A DNA stretch of 64,000 nucleotides. It comes from Cercis canadensis (lineage: Eukaryota > Streptophyta > Magnoliopsida > Fabales > Fabaceae). The stretch covers positions 1,131,424-1,195,423 of the forward strand of contig QAOA01001251.1 of NCBI GenBank assembly GCA_003255065.1, read 5' to 3'. Positions within the stretch are counted from its first letter, which is position 1. Every line of letters begins with the position of its first letter. Shown piece by piece: positions 1 to 12,183 of the stretch. The position numbers were made by a program, and so were the translations under genes. Below the pieces are notes generated by a model, which was given only the letters and a program-made list of their open reading frames with translations, did no database searches and was not told where the DNA came from.

Positions 1-3000
1 GAGCAAGAGATAGCAGAGTTGAAGGTAAAACTTTCAAAATAAGGTTTATATTCTTTATAGCCTGAGCATACATATTATCCTCTTGCATCAGCCTCTAATG
101 TGATGTAAATATCTCTTTTGGCCCCTTATATATGACTTGTTTTGAAGAGATTAGGAAGGAATCTGGAATGAGATCCCTCCCTCCCTGCCACCTTCTGTCT
201 CGCTGCCTCTCATGCATGGCTAACAATAAAGAATCACCAATTATCTGTCTACAAGGTTTCACAATATTTTGCTAGGAATCATCAATGCACTTTTAGTGAC
301 GTTGCTGTAAAATCTTATTTTCTTAAATCATGACTTGTATTATCATGATTCATATCTTTTCACCAAAATTCTTTTATCATGATTCTGATATTTTATCTCT
401 TTTTATTGTGGTAGGCAGTTAGAAAGCATTTACAGGTCAACAGTAGGGTCGTCTATAAATATTTGACTAATTCCATCATAAGATTGTCATGAGCCTTACC
501 TAAAGCTGAAAGTTCAAGCAGCTTGCATTTTATCTTTTTCGTTATTCTATATTTTAATTTATTATTTGTGAAGGCCGTCTAAGACTTCATACTTTTCCAG
601 TCTGCTGTACGGGATCTGAAAGCACAACTCAAGCCGCCGTCAATGCAGGTATATTTGTAATATGCATTTTTTTGGGCCATTAATATAGTATATCTCTGGA
701 AATCTATTTGTTTACTGATTATTCTTCTATTAGCATTATTTTTTTTAAAAAATAAACCACTATTTTTGTTATTTTCCAGCTTGTTTGAGGNATTTTTTTA
801 AAAAAATAAACCACTATTTTTGTTATTTTCCAGCTTGTTTGAGGTATGTGGAGATCGCTTGTGACTCCTTGCTTGTATTCCACAATTTTCATTGTTGTAT
901 ATTCCACTTCTTTAGAGCATGGATGTCAAACCACAACTTTACTTGTCGTTTGAACTCTCTCTCTCTCCTCCACCNCCTCCCCCCCCCCCCCCAAAAAAAC
1001 TTATTTTGCTTGCTCTTTACTTTGTTCTCTCTGTTGTAGTTCATTAAGTTTTTGGTGGACTGCACTGTACAATCTCAGAGCCTAGTCTTATCTCTAAATG
1101 TTCACTTTTGTTTGAAATTATACGTAAACTCAGCTAGGGAATTGGACTGTGGAAGATTCACAATATACCTCTGTACTTCCTTCCATCTAAACTTAAGTCT
1201 TTTAAACAGTTGTAACATGAGCCCTTTATTTTTAAATAAACTATGTTTGGGGAAGCAAAATTTGGAGAGAGAAAAATTGACAATGAATCTAGAGTGGATG
1301 GATTCATACATTTGTAACTTTAATTTCCTCTTTTTATTTCCAAATGAAGACTTAGGATAGAACCTTACTGGTTATTAATTCTTCACTAAACTTACAGAAA
1401 AATCCATAGCTGGGGAAACTGGGAATAATATTGAATTTGTTGATGAAGGTGGGTCCTACTATCTTTGCTTCCTTACTGCTTGTCCGTCATGCTAATGGCA
1501 TCTTTGTTCTTATCTAGATCATCAAACACCTTAGTTGAAACTTAATCTTGCTGTGCAACTTCCAAATCAATTTAACTGTATGGTGTTGCATTCCATTTTT
1601 TATTCATTCTCCCAAATTTAAATGTTTTGGTAGTGGCTTAATTCCTTGTTGTATATAATTTGCAGGCAAGGAGGTTGTTACTAGATCCGGCTATTCATGA
1701 AGAGTTCACACGCTTAAAGGTTTGTTATTCAGCAGACAGAGTCCCATACAGAGAGAAAAAAAGTGGAGAAAATTTCCCTGTCATAACTTAGGTTCTACTT
1801 GAATGAAGTTAGTCTACTCTAATCGTATCCCTTATTTGGGGAACTTGGAGCTGCTTCTTCTTCTACTTCTTCTTTTGTGTGTGTGCGCGCTTTGTTAAGA
1901 GCTTTGAGTTCTTCAGAATCCACAATATGGTGGCTAAGCTTCCTAGTGTGGCAAGGAAAGAAGCAAGAAATTAGGAAAAAAAATAGGAGGTCTAGATAAA
2001 CCTGATTATGTAAGCCAGCTCCAAGTAGGTTTGTTTCTAACCTAATCATGACTCTAAGTGATTAGATAAGAACTCACTCTCGAATTGTCATTGTTTACAA
2101 AATAAATAAATATTTTTGAACCAACTTTACTGTACCCAGTTTTTTGGTTCTTGGAATTTGACATACACCCCTAGGGGGAGCTTCATGCAGCTTAGTTTGC
2201 ACTTTTACACAAATCTAATTATGTAGATCTACTATGCACATCCGGGTTTCTTTCTTATGTGGCTTAAGATAAATGATTCTATGGCATGTGTACATCTACA
2301 CATATGAGCAAATAGTTTTAGTGGTTTTTGAACTTTTGGTTTGTATTGCAATTTACTCCTTTTTATGAATTCTTACAAGTGTTCTCATCCTGTGATAGAA
2401 TTTAGTTGAGGAAAAGGACAAAAAAGTAAAGGAGTTGCAAGATAACATTGCTGCTGTAAATTTTACTCCTCAAAGCAAGATGGGGAAGATGTTGATGGCT
2501 AAATGTAGAACCTTACAGGAAGAAAATGAAGAGATAGGAAATCAAGCTGCTGAGGGAAAGGTGCCTTAATTTCCTTTCCTTTTCATTTATTGTTTTTGTC
2601 CGCATCATGTTCTGTTTCCATATGAAAATCGGAAGAGGTTTACAGTATTGTTGAATTAGATATTATAATGTTTTTCCTTATTTTTTTCTTGTTGGATTTG
2701 CAGATGCACGAATTAGCAATGAAACTTGCATTACAGAAATCCCAGAATGCAGAACTCAGAAATCAATTTGAAGGTTAGTTGATTGTATGAACCCCAGAGA
2801 ACTAATCCATGCCACTCATCTCACTATGTTCTAGCGTGCTTGAATTCCGCCTTTTATCATTTTATATTTTTGACCCTTACAACTGCTACACTGTACTGCT
2901 TGTTGGCTGGGCCTTACCTTTCTCTTTAGATTCATTGAAGTAGTGCATTTAACACTTTAAATATTGATTAGCATTATAATGAAACTGAATTATATAATCA

Positions 3001-3942
3001 ATTCCCATCATTTTGTGACTGCAAAACTGATTATCTGAAGTATAGAGTACAACGGAGATGTTGTAATTCATTCCCTACCCCCACCCAAAAAAAAGAAATA
3101 TTATGTATATGTATTAATCTTGGAACTTCTTTAATATGTCAAATGTATCTTAGGGAGGAATCTTGTGTTGGGATGGAAGGAACACCTGTTGCCTCATGTT
3201 CTTTTTGTCTATAGAAGTTGGAGATTGTGTTTTGCACTTGTGCTATCTGTGGGTCTGAAAAATGCAATCTTGATTTTTGACATTGATTACAGGATTGCAG
3301 AAGCATATGGAAGGACTGACAGATGATGTGGAAAGATCCAACGAAATGGTTGTCACTTTTCACTTTATCCCTACTTTTTTTATTTTGAAGTTACTTAAGG
3401 ATTGCGATGCATGGTTTCAATTTGCTTTCAGCGTTATTCGTTTCGTAAAAAACTTGATTGTGGAAATTATTTTCTGACAGAAATATAATCTGAAAGAATA
3501 TTGTGCATCGAAATCTAGCTAGTTTCCATTATATTGATAAGAGAGCCTAACACCAGATGTTGAAACTTTTTCCAATAAACCCATCCTATTAAACAACTTA
3601 GCCCTTTTGCTCTATTGTATTTTGGTTATATGTGATAGCCAATACTATTAAACGGAGTAGGACTATTGTTGACAGTGACATGCGTGGTATTTGATTAGTT
3701 TGCTAATTAGATTTCTTATTTAAAATGTAGTCAACTAAGTGCTGCGATTTCGGTTCAAATCAACTAAACGGATTTTATAGCAGGTCCTTATGTTGCAAGA
3801 TAAACTAGAAGAGAAGGATCAGGAGATCCAAAGACTGAAACAGGAGCTGCTACAAAAGAGCCTAATGGGCGTTGATAAACCAGATGCAGCATCTAGAAAG
3901 CGAGAGAGTGACGAGGTGATATCTGTGGATGCTGTCAACTAA
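1..3942 (+). CDS. FIP37: FIP37 / WTAP-type m6A methyltransferase complex subunit, 3' part
   Basis: Plant homologue of WTAP (FKBP12-interacting protein 37). In the family it is a nuclear coiled-coil adaptor that holds the MTA/MTB RNA m6A methyltransferase heterodimer. The 5' part lies before the window. I join exons 1-24, 419-442, 601-648, 1666-1719, 2399-2560, 2704-2773, 3293-3348 and 3784-3942; all have AG/GT borders and the phases agree, giving about 198 C-terminal residues. Recognisable blocks are SAVRDLKAQL, LLLDPAIHEEFTRLK, FTPQSKMGKMLMAKC, LQEENEEIG, AAEGKMHELAMKLALQKSQN and GLTDDVERSNE (parts of the Wtap/Mum2 domain), then a charged coil and the end SVDAVN. Exon 419-442 is only 24 nt and is the least certain. 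The gene converges on the OCRE/G-patch gene. Family assignment is secure. Confidence 0.93.
737..844. repeat. ~53-bp direct duplication around an N (intron of FIP37 gene)
   Basis: The stretch ending ...ccagcttgtttgagg at 790 is repeated almost exactly at 792-844, with a single N (791) between the copies. A second N lies at 975 in a C homopolymer. A perfect copy on each side of an N looks like an overlap that was not merged during assembly rather than a biological repeat. It lies in an intron, so no coding sequence is affected. Confidence 0.85.
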
Positions 3943-5206
3943 TATCAACTTTTTACTTGCAAATTTTGTAGGAAGCTGTCAATATTTTACCATTGTTGAT
4001 AGTTGTTTCTCTTGTATCGATTTCAATGTATCATGCGAATGTAATATTTTTTGGGGTAATGTGCATGTGGAATGGTTCTGCTCCTTACCAATAAGGAGAG
4101 AATCAACGTATTTATTGTCAATAACTATATCTTATTTCTACCCCCAAAAAATAACTATTATTGTAATAAATTTAGAGCTTTTAGAAGTGAGATTTTGAAA
4201 TTTATTAAAATAAATTTGGTTCAAGAAAAACAATGTTAAGATAATTAAATTCTATAATTAAAAAAATCCTTGAGAATGGGAATGAAAGACTAACTTGTAT
4301 CAGGTCAAGTGCTAATTTATTAAAAGAAAAAACATCCAAAAAAAAAAAAAAATTGAACATTAAAACATATAACAAAAGGGGAAGATCAATATTAAAGACT
4401 TCTAAGCAAGAAAACTGAATAAAATGAAAGTATTTAAAACATATTAGACTATATTAGAAATTTGGTTTTAAAAAAAGAAAGATAATTCCCTTCCTTTTTT
4501 TTATCTAGCCATCCAAACAAGGAGAAAGTAACTCCTCCTTCCCCACCCTTTCTTTGCCTTTATAATCCATTTAACTCCATCCCTTGAAACTCCAAAACAT
4601 AATTCATGGGCTGCCTTGACTCCTTGACCCCAAAACTCTCGGCTTAGACTTAAGTACCACGAACAACTCAGGTTGGGTTCTATTGCTCAACGAATGAACG
4701 AAAGTTATGTTACTGTTTTTTAATCTAAGAACACCCAACACAATTTAGATTATGTTTGGAAGTTTTAACGGGGAAGGACAAGATATGATAGGTTTACTCC
4801 AATCTTTTTTCCCTTATTTGAGAATTGAGGTCCAGTTTCTTTAAAAAGTGAAACTGAATGGGGGGCTTTGAAACTAACCCTTCAAATCTTCCAAAGCTTA
4901 TTTTTCTAGTTCGCCAAGTTTGAGGGTTTTGGATGGAATGCTATCCCTCCTCCTCATTTTCCTAACTCATCCAAACAAGGAGGGAATTCCCTCCTTTCCA
5001 TCCCTTCTCTTCCCTCGTCCCTCTTGTATCTTTTGCTTTCCCTTTCCTTCCCCTCCCAACTCCCAAACATAGCCCTCAGTTCTTGACATTTCTTCCTGAA
5101 CTATACGGCCAAGGGTAAATTTCCCCAGACATGTATTTACAGAATTTGGTGGAGTAACAAACTAAGGCAATATGCATATGGTGCCCTGCGTTCACTTTGT
5201 TAATGT
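3943..5206. other. Gene-free spacer between convergent genes
   Basis: AT-rich 3' flank of FIP37, followed by T/C-rich sequence around 4480-5060 with several 'ccaaacaagga' and 'ccctcctt' type motifs. I see no coding exon, RNA gene or clear transposon end. It must contain both 3'UTRs and polyadenylation sites, but I cannot place them. Confidence 0.6.
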
Positions 5207-8200
5207 TCAACCTTTACCCTTACCACGAGACCACCCCAAGCCCGCATTGCCAATGTTTCCTACTGCTTGAATAGGTTCCACCAAGCCCTTTGTAGAGCTG
5301 CCAAGCCCTTCTCCCTGCAACAACCGGAAGTAATAGTAGAAATGGCTACATAGGGAAGAGCAGAACGTATGGCCCCTAAAAAGGCAAACTGAGATGTATA
5401 ATTCAATTCCTAAAGATGGCAAAAGCGGAAAAAGTTACCTCTTTCCAGCCCATGCTTTTCAAAATTTTTCTGGCATAGCTACCGGCACCAAATGAAATAT
5501 TCAGGGCTTCTGCAGCAGCTTCTTGCGGACAACTAGCAACAGCTGATGATAGTGTATCATTATCACCGCCTACTGGATTCTTCTGTCCTGGACCCACACC
5601 AAAGCCACCATGCAAGATTCTTCTTTCAGCAGCCCTATCTCTGTATTGAAAGTTTTTATGCTGGCATAACAAGAAGTCACAAGAATACGTAATATTAAAC
5701 TTTAAAGCACGGGCAAAACATCGCTCACTGCTTAATAACAGCTTCTGTTTATTACAAATAGTGCATTGTATGATTTGAAATTGTGAAAGGAAAATCTAGG
5801 TATGACCAAATAAACAGTAGTTCAAAATATTCAGGTTCACAAGAGTAATCATGTTATTCACCACGGCAGGGTAAGCTGCTTAACAGGAGACAAATATGAC
5901 AAATTTCAAAATGAGAGCACGCACCTTTTTGGATGCAGAGAGCCGACTTGGCAGCATAGACAATTCCTTCTCTCCAGGGATTCCAACTACAGCTGAAGCA
6001 GTACTTTCACATGATTTAGAGAGATGAGCAATATTACTATTAATTGATAATTGAGGGAAACCCCAATCTTTTGTTGGATTGGCAGAATCATAGGTTGACA
6101 ATGAAGCTAAATATCTTGCACTAGGATTTCGCAACTTGTACACTTGTCCTGATAAAAGAAAACACCAAGCAAGCCATGTTAGTCTAGGGGAATATTTTAC
6201 TATTATAGTCCTATCAGAGACCTGGAAATCTCAATGTAACTTCCATGTAAAACTGGGAATATATGCTACCTTCCTTCATTGTTACTTACATCTCACCATA
6301 ATTTTATACCAAGTTTAAAGTAGTAGGTAATATTAGAATTTTCTTCATGCATATGCACAGGAAAGTTTGCTCAAGAATTCCAATTATATTTTGATTACTT
6401 CTCTCTTCAACAACTTAACACGATAATAACAGCCCATGGAACTGGAGAATAATATGCAATATCACATACAAGAGGAAATGCGAACCTGTTTTAACTCGTA
6501 CCAGATCAAGATGTGCTTCGCAGATTGGCGCAGATCTTAATTTCCCCCCACTGGAAGGCATAGAAGGATGACGCTTTGCAGATCGTTTCACCAGTCTTCC
6601 AACAAGCCTTGCAACCTCATATTTTCCATCTTTTGTACATCCTCTAACCATTTCCCAATCCCACAAGTCCACCATTCGAAACTCTGAAACCATCTCTTTC
6701 CCTGATTCAATGACTTGACCATACTGAGCTCGCCATTTATCTTCATCTGACAGGTTACCTGAAAAAGTAGATATGAAGCAAATGAAAAGAAGTAGTCTTC
6801 CATTGCAATCATGGTATTACCAGACTCAGACCCACAAAATTGTACTTGAATGACAAACTAAACCGTCCCATTCAAAAGGATTACTGAAAGCGAACTACTT
6901 ACTGAATTAAAACAAAACCAGCCAAAAGATAAAAGACTAGAAACTCAATAACAGTATTCCCAAAAATCTTAAATCCCCAATTGAAAACCTACTAGCTTTT
7001 TGAAAAGACAAACTGTTGATACTTGCAGCATGCTGATTCTCCTAGAAATTGGATCTAGGTGTATAGATATAATACTGAATGCTTATTAACTGCATGAGAC
7101 ACACGCAATCAGATAGAGACAGCATGATTATCATTGTTACATTCAAATGAATATGCATATAAAACAGTCAAGCAAGCATGTCTGTGGCAATACCTTCATC
7201 AATGATACTTCCTGTATCGGTTACACCATTTTCATCATCTGGGATCCACTCACCTTCTTCCAGTTCATAAGTATCTGTACCTCATTGAAACAAATTTATT
7301 TAAAAGCTGTCCTGTTTGTCATAATTTAGTTTCAAAATATATTATGGAGAATATGGACAAACCATCTGCTGCTAACTTGGAGTTATCTCCATCATCTATT
7401 TCCAAGGGCACTGTCATTGCATCAGTTGCACAAACTGCTGGCTTTTTGTAGCCAGACAAGTAAAGATCAATAAGTGTGTCCTCTAACCTGAAAATTATAA
7501 AATGACTAATTCTTAGGGGAAAAGTGTGCAAGGGTAATGATCAATAGGATGAGAAGATGAAAGTAGGAAGGTGCATACCATTCTGATGATGGTGGAGGTG
7601 GATTTTCACAAGTTGAACTGCTTGTGCTATCCATTGGATCTGTTACAAAGAGAGCTACTTAGTCAATTTAAGTTAATCATACTAATGAATACTCCATGTC
7701 TGAAAAACCAAAATATAGAAGCCCCAAGTGTAGTAGACATTCAATTTCTTACTGAATCAAAACAACCTAAATGCAGGTATAGATGACATGACCAGGTGGC
7801 ATTTGGCAGACCTGCCCCTTGGCTACTGTGGAATCTGTATCACACCATCATCACGCAGAACCATCTTTGGTGGCACAGTTATAAATAATAAAGCCAAAAA
7901 AATAATCTAGTTGGCAGGCTGACATGGCTTACCAAAAGCAGCTTCATCAGCCTTGGTTCCCATCTGTTGGTAAGCTTCAGATTTGCTTTCAGGGAGGGAA
8001 GAGTAATTTTTATCATTGTTACAATCTATTTGTTGACAAGGACCATTCCCAGCAGAAATTTCCGTTGTACTTTTCTTGTATGGATATGTTTCTCCTTCAT
8101 CAGCCTAAGAAAATAAGTAAAGGAACTTAAATCACAACTTGAAATGATAACTTAGGGATTTATTTGTGGAAAATCACAAGTAAAGATTTATTAGAAGCCT

Positions 8201-9278
8201 ACCTCTAAAAGTACATAATTCCCATCTTCAAATTTGTAATAAAGACCGTCTCTGCTGCTATAGTACCAGCCAGCATTAGGGTCATGGTAAAACCCACTAC
8301 TGCAGGAAATTAATTCGCCCCCACCCCAACCCCCCCAAAAAAAAAAGAGAAAAAGAAGAAGAAGAAAAGTTAATGACCATAAGCTTACAAGAAAGACATG
8401 TTTCCAGCAAACTGACAGAAAATTTTCATTTCACTTTCCAGCAAGCTTACATGGAATCAACAGATTATCATGTATCCTAGGCCAATCGAAAGAAATAAAA
8501 CGGGAGAAGGCAGGCACAGATTTCGAAAATCGAATTAAAAAAAGGAAACAGGATCCCACTCGCCAAACTGATTTTATTGTCATTTTGGGAGAAAGATAGG
8601 TTCAGTCACTCAGCAGATCATCAAGTATTTAATGAAAAAACTGTTCTCATCTGTACACCACCACATCCATAAGTATAGCAACCTATTCAGCTTATAACGC
8701 ACTATAACCTCCAAACATCCTTTGTTTTCGTGAGACGATAATGAATAAGCAAAAGAATTGAACCGAAGTAAGATATTGATCATGAAAATCAACATTATAA
8801 ATTTCTACTCACAACGCTAAATTCATCGTAATTTCGGAGGAGGGACATATTCAACCGCTTAGCAGATCAACACCAGTAGTTAAGCAAATAATTATTCTAA
8901 AAATGTATACCACTAAAGAAATATAAGTTTAGCAACCTACGAAGCTTTCTAATACAATTTCTAGTATAATCAGAACGTCTACGTTTTTCCGAAAGGATCG
9001 TGCATAAACGAAAAATTCGATCATAATAAGATGTCATAATTGTTTGAAATTTAGCGAAAACCTGAAATTCTGAGACAATTTCTAGCGAAATCCAAATATC
9101 TTTGTTTTTCTGAAATGATCATGCATAAACGAAAAAATTCAATCCTAAAAAGATGTCATAATTGTTTGAAATTCAGAGAAAACCTGGAATGGAAGTAAAG
9201 CTGAGAATTCTCATCCCAAACAAAGCCGCAATCGCTCGTTTGTAAGTTCTCGTAACAGGATTCCATGGCTTCCGGCAT
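5207..9278 (-). CDS. OCRE and G-patch (D111) domain protein
   Basis: Ten coding exons on the minus strand: 9278-9184, 8299-8203, 8104-7933, 7639-7579, 7487-7363, 7274-7194, 6758-6486, 6148-5925, 5660-5439 and 5314-5207. All borders are AG/GT, the phases agree, and the product is 485 aa. Near the N-terminus is an aromatic octamer (OCRE) repeat: FVWDENSQLYFHS, GFYHDPNAGWYYSS, GLYYKFEDGNYVLL (about residues 19-63). An acidic middle follows, then a conserved region containing WRAQYGQVIESGKE and APICEAHLDLVRVKTGQVYK, and a C-terminal G-patch (GAGSYARKILKSMGWKEGEG ... GLGW, about 432-480). OCRE plus G-patch proteins act in pre-mRNA splicing or RNA metabolism. It resembles Arabidopsis D111/G-patch proteins of the At5g26610 kind and the domain set of animal AGGF1, but I cannot name the exact orthologue. 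The start MPEAMES is the first ATG of the frame. Confidence 0.9.
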
Positions 9279-9434
9279 TTCTATTCTTTGCTTACGCTGT
9301 GTCTCGTAGTGTTCCAATTTTCAAGTTCTAGTTCTACTGCTACAGAAGCACATCAGTAAAAGAACAATAGCATCCTCGTTGAGCTGGCGGGACGGGAAGG
9401 GTTTATATAGGCACCAAAGTGAGCTAGATCTTAC

Positions 9435-9480
9435 TGGGCCCAGCCCAATAGATCACGCTTACATTCGACTTTAGGCCCAT
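9435..9480. promoter_or_regulatory. Cluster of TCP site II-like elements upstream of the G-patch gene
   Basis: tgggcccagccca at 9435 onward and aggccca near 9473 are site II-type (TGGGCY/RGCCCA) motifs, 160-200 bp upstream of the G-patch gene ATG. Such clusters are typical of plant housekeeping and RNA-processing genes and are bound by TCP factors. Function is inferred from the motif only. Confidence 0.55.
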
Positions 9481-10740
9481 CTTGGATTTCTCAAACACGT
9501 TAACAGTTTAATGCCCTAACACCTTACATAGTTACATCTTCCTAGTTCCTACTCCATCACAGGGACCCAGAAAATATTACAGCCACAGTAATATACAAAA
9601 TTAAAGAACATTATTCTACCAAAAAAAATAAAAATTAAAGAACATTAGCAAAAAAATATAAAAAATTAAAGAAAAAAGTCAATCCCAGATACAGTTTAAC
9701 GATGAATTCAATTCGAAATCGAGTTATTATTTGCACATGATATGGAAGTGCACTATTTGAAGTTTAAATGAAAAAAAAATCATGCAAATATGTACAGTAA
9801 AGTTAGTAGACTTAGTAGTATACACTAAATAATGTATAAACAAAGTTTTTTCCATTGAAAAAAAAAAAACTTTCGTATATTAAAATTAAAAGCATGATAT
9901 TGAAAATTTATTTGTCCAAGTATGATATTGGAATTTGGAAGCCTGTTAAGATGAGAAAAGACATAATATATATACAGGGTTTCCGAGAAAATTAGAAATG
10001 TAAACTAATAATATGACTTCTAATCTTCTTCTATATATTCAAATAATTAAGCAATTTTGTTCCGTAGACGGTTCAGGTCGTCACAGTCAATTAAAGTGGC
10101 GTTGAGGCTAGTGCAACGGTTGCGATTGAATCCAGTCCAGTCCCATGGGTTGTGACTCGTTAGTCTGTGACACTTCGAGCTTATCTGCGTCTTTTATCGT
10201 CTCTCTTTACAGAGTCTAGAAGTTGCGGGTAGCTTGAAACGTGGCGGGCTCTCATAACCAATCGTGGCTAAGATATATGTCCATACTCCTCCAATGGCTT
10301 CTCCTCCACAAACACGTATACGTAGTTGTAGACTATTTCTCTCTTTCAGCTCACTAGGAGCTAAAGAGAGCATGTGTGCACTGTGCTTATCCTTAGTCTT
10401 GCACACTAAAAAACGTTACATTTGACTCGGCATTATCCTTCAACACGCCGTTTCTTCTTTCAGTTCTTTCTGAATGAAGAAAAACAAATTATGCAATTCA
10501 CGCAGTCATACTCTTCATCACCTCGTATTTTACATTTCATCTAATATAATTAACTTGTTTTTTTTTTTTTCCTCTTTCTGATCTGTAACATTTTCTTTTA
10601 CTTTTAATATATAAAATCAAACATTTTAAAATTAAAACCTCTGTTCATACTTACCCACTTCAACCTTCTGCCACGTTAATTATATAAAGGAAAATCCCTA
10701 TCTTTGATGAGTGAAGATCATAATCTTAGCATTAAATTAT

Positions 10741-11164
10741 GGTGAGGGTTAAGTTATCACCTTCTTCTGTTACTCTTTTACGCTACACCTTTTTCAGTTG
10801 GGTGAGACTTAATGAGATTTACAGTGTGATTTTAGTGTCATTGCGAAGATTTTGAAAAACCGAGTCACACAGTATGTGCCAGAATATACAATTCCTTATA
10901 AAATGTAAGAACGACAAGATATAAGAAAACATGCCAAAAAAAAAACTTGAAAGAATTAATTATTTTCAGGCACATTTTTTTATATTGTGTTGTTCTTGCA
11001 TTTTATAAGTAAATTGTGTGTCATATCACATACTGTGTGACTTAATTTTTTGAGATTTTCACAATGACACTAAAATCACACTATAACTCTCATTAGGTTC
11101 CATGCGTAGGTGAGAGGTATAGCATAAGAGAATAGTATAAGAGAGTTGTAACATAGTGCTCACC
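10741..11164. mobile_element. Foldback MITE-like element, ~424 bp
   Basis: The left arm starts ggtgag and the right arm ends ctcacc. Inside, long imperfect inverted arms pair, e.g. gtgattttagtgtcattg with caatgacactaaaatcac, and gtcacacagtatgtg with cacatactgtgtgac. 'ttat' flanks both ends (10737-10740 and 11165-11168), perhaps the target duplication. No coding capacity. The superfamily is unclear. Confidence 0.75.
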
Positions 11165-11945
11165 TTATAGTGTCATTATGATTGCGACATCATAAAGTAG
11201 CGATTTATGAATCACTTCACGGATTAAAAACTAAAAAGGCAAAAAGTTTTAAAATAGCAATTTAATTAAAAAATATAAATTTAAATTATCCTCATAAGTA
11301 CATACCCCAAAAATATATTAGCAAAAAACTACTTTTTAAGGAAACGTTTGGTAGACAGATTCCTTTTACTTTATTTGGAATTTCAACTTGAAAAACTAAT
11401 ATTCTCATATTTAGTATAAGATTTCAAAAAAATATTTTCAAGAAATTAAGATTTTCGAGAATGATTTTAGAGCAAATTTTTCATCAAAACTTTTTCATAA
11501 AGGTGGTGAGAATCTTAGATTTCTATGATCATAAAAAAGTTTTTTAAACATAAAAAGGTAAATATACCTTTTATTAATGACATAAACGTAATAATACCAA
11601 AATTATTTTATTTTTGCTAGTTTATACTTTCTACTTATTCTTAATTTTAAATAAAGAATTATTTTAAATAAATATTTAATAATTATAAGAAGTAACTTAA
11701 TTTTTTTTACCTAAAATAGATATGGGTATTTTTAAAAAAAATGCTAAATTTTTTTAAAAAAATTATATTTGAATTAAACGTAGAAATATAAAATTTTTTA
11801 AAAAATATTATCTAACATTCTTAAAAATATTTAAAATCAACCAAACATATTTATAATATTCTAAAAAATCATAATTTATAGAATCCGTTTAGCAAATAGC
11901 CCATAAATGTCAAATGCTTAGTTTTAACGCTACCTCTAGAATCTC

Positions 11946-11953
11946 TATATATA
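11946..11953 (+). promoter_or_regulatory. Probable TATA box of the first raffinose synthase gene
   Basis: tatatata lies about 230 bp upstream of the ATG at 12184. The second copy of the gene has a similar context (ctatataaaccca). A second run, 'ctatatatag', at about 12139 is only some 45 bp from the ATG and is less likely. Confidence 0.5.
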
Positions 11954-12183
11954 CCCACTATTACTTCTTTGTGGTCCATCGGAAATCCACCATTGCTCAC
12001 TGCCTCTCTAAATTGATCACATGCCCTGATAGCAGGCCAATTACATAAACCGTATTAATTTCCGGCCCTTGTCTCTCGCCTCCCATAGAACTCTTTCTCT
12101 TCTTCTCTTCCCAAGACACACACACACAAACACAGAGCTATATATAGTTGTTGCCAGTGAAGAGTTCAATTAGCTGGCTCTCC

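Larger units (their letters stand above)
9481..12183. other. Gene-free spacer and 5' region of the first raffinose synthase gene
   Basis: Very AT-rich between 9560-10020 and 11220-11900. It contains the foldback element at 10741-11164 and the promoter of the downstream gene. No exon is recognised. Confidence 0.6.
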
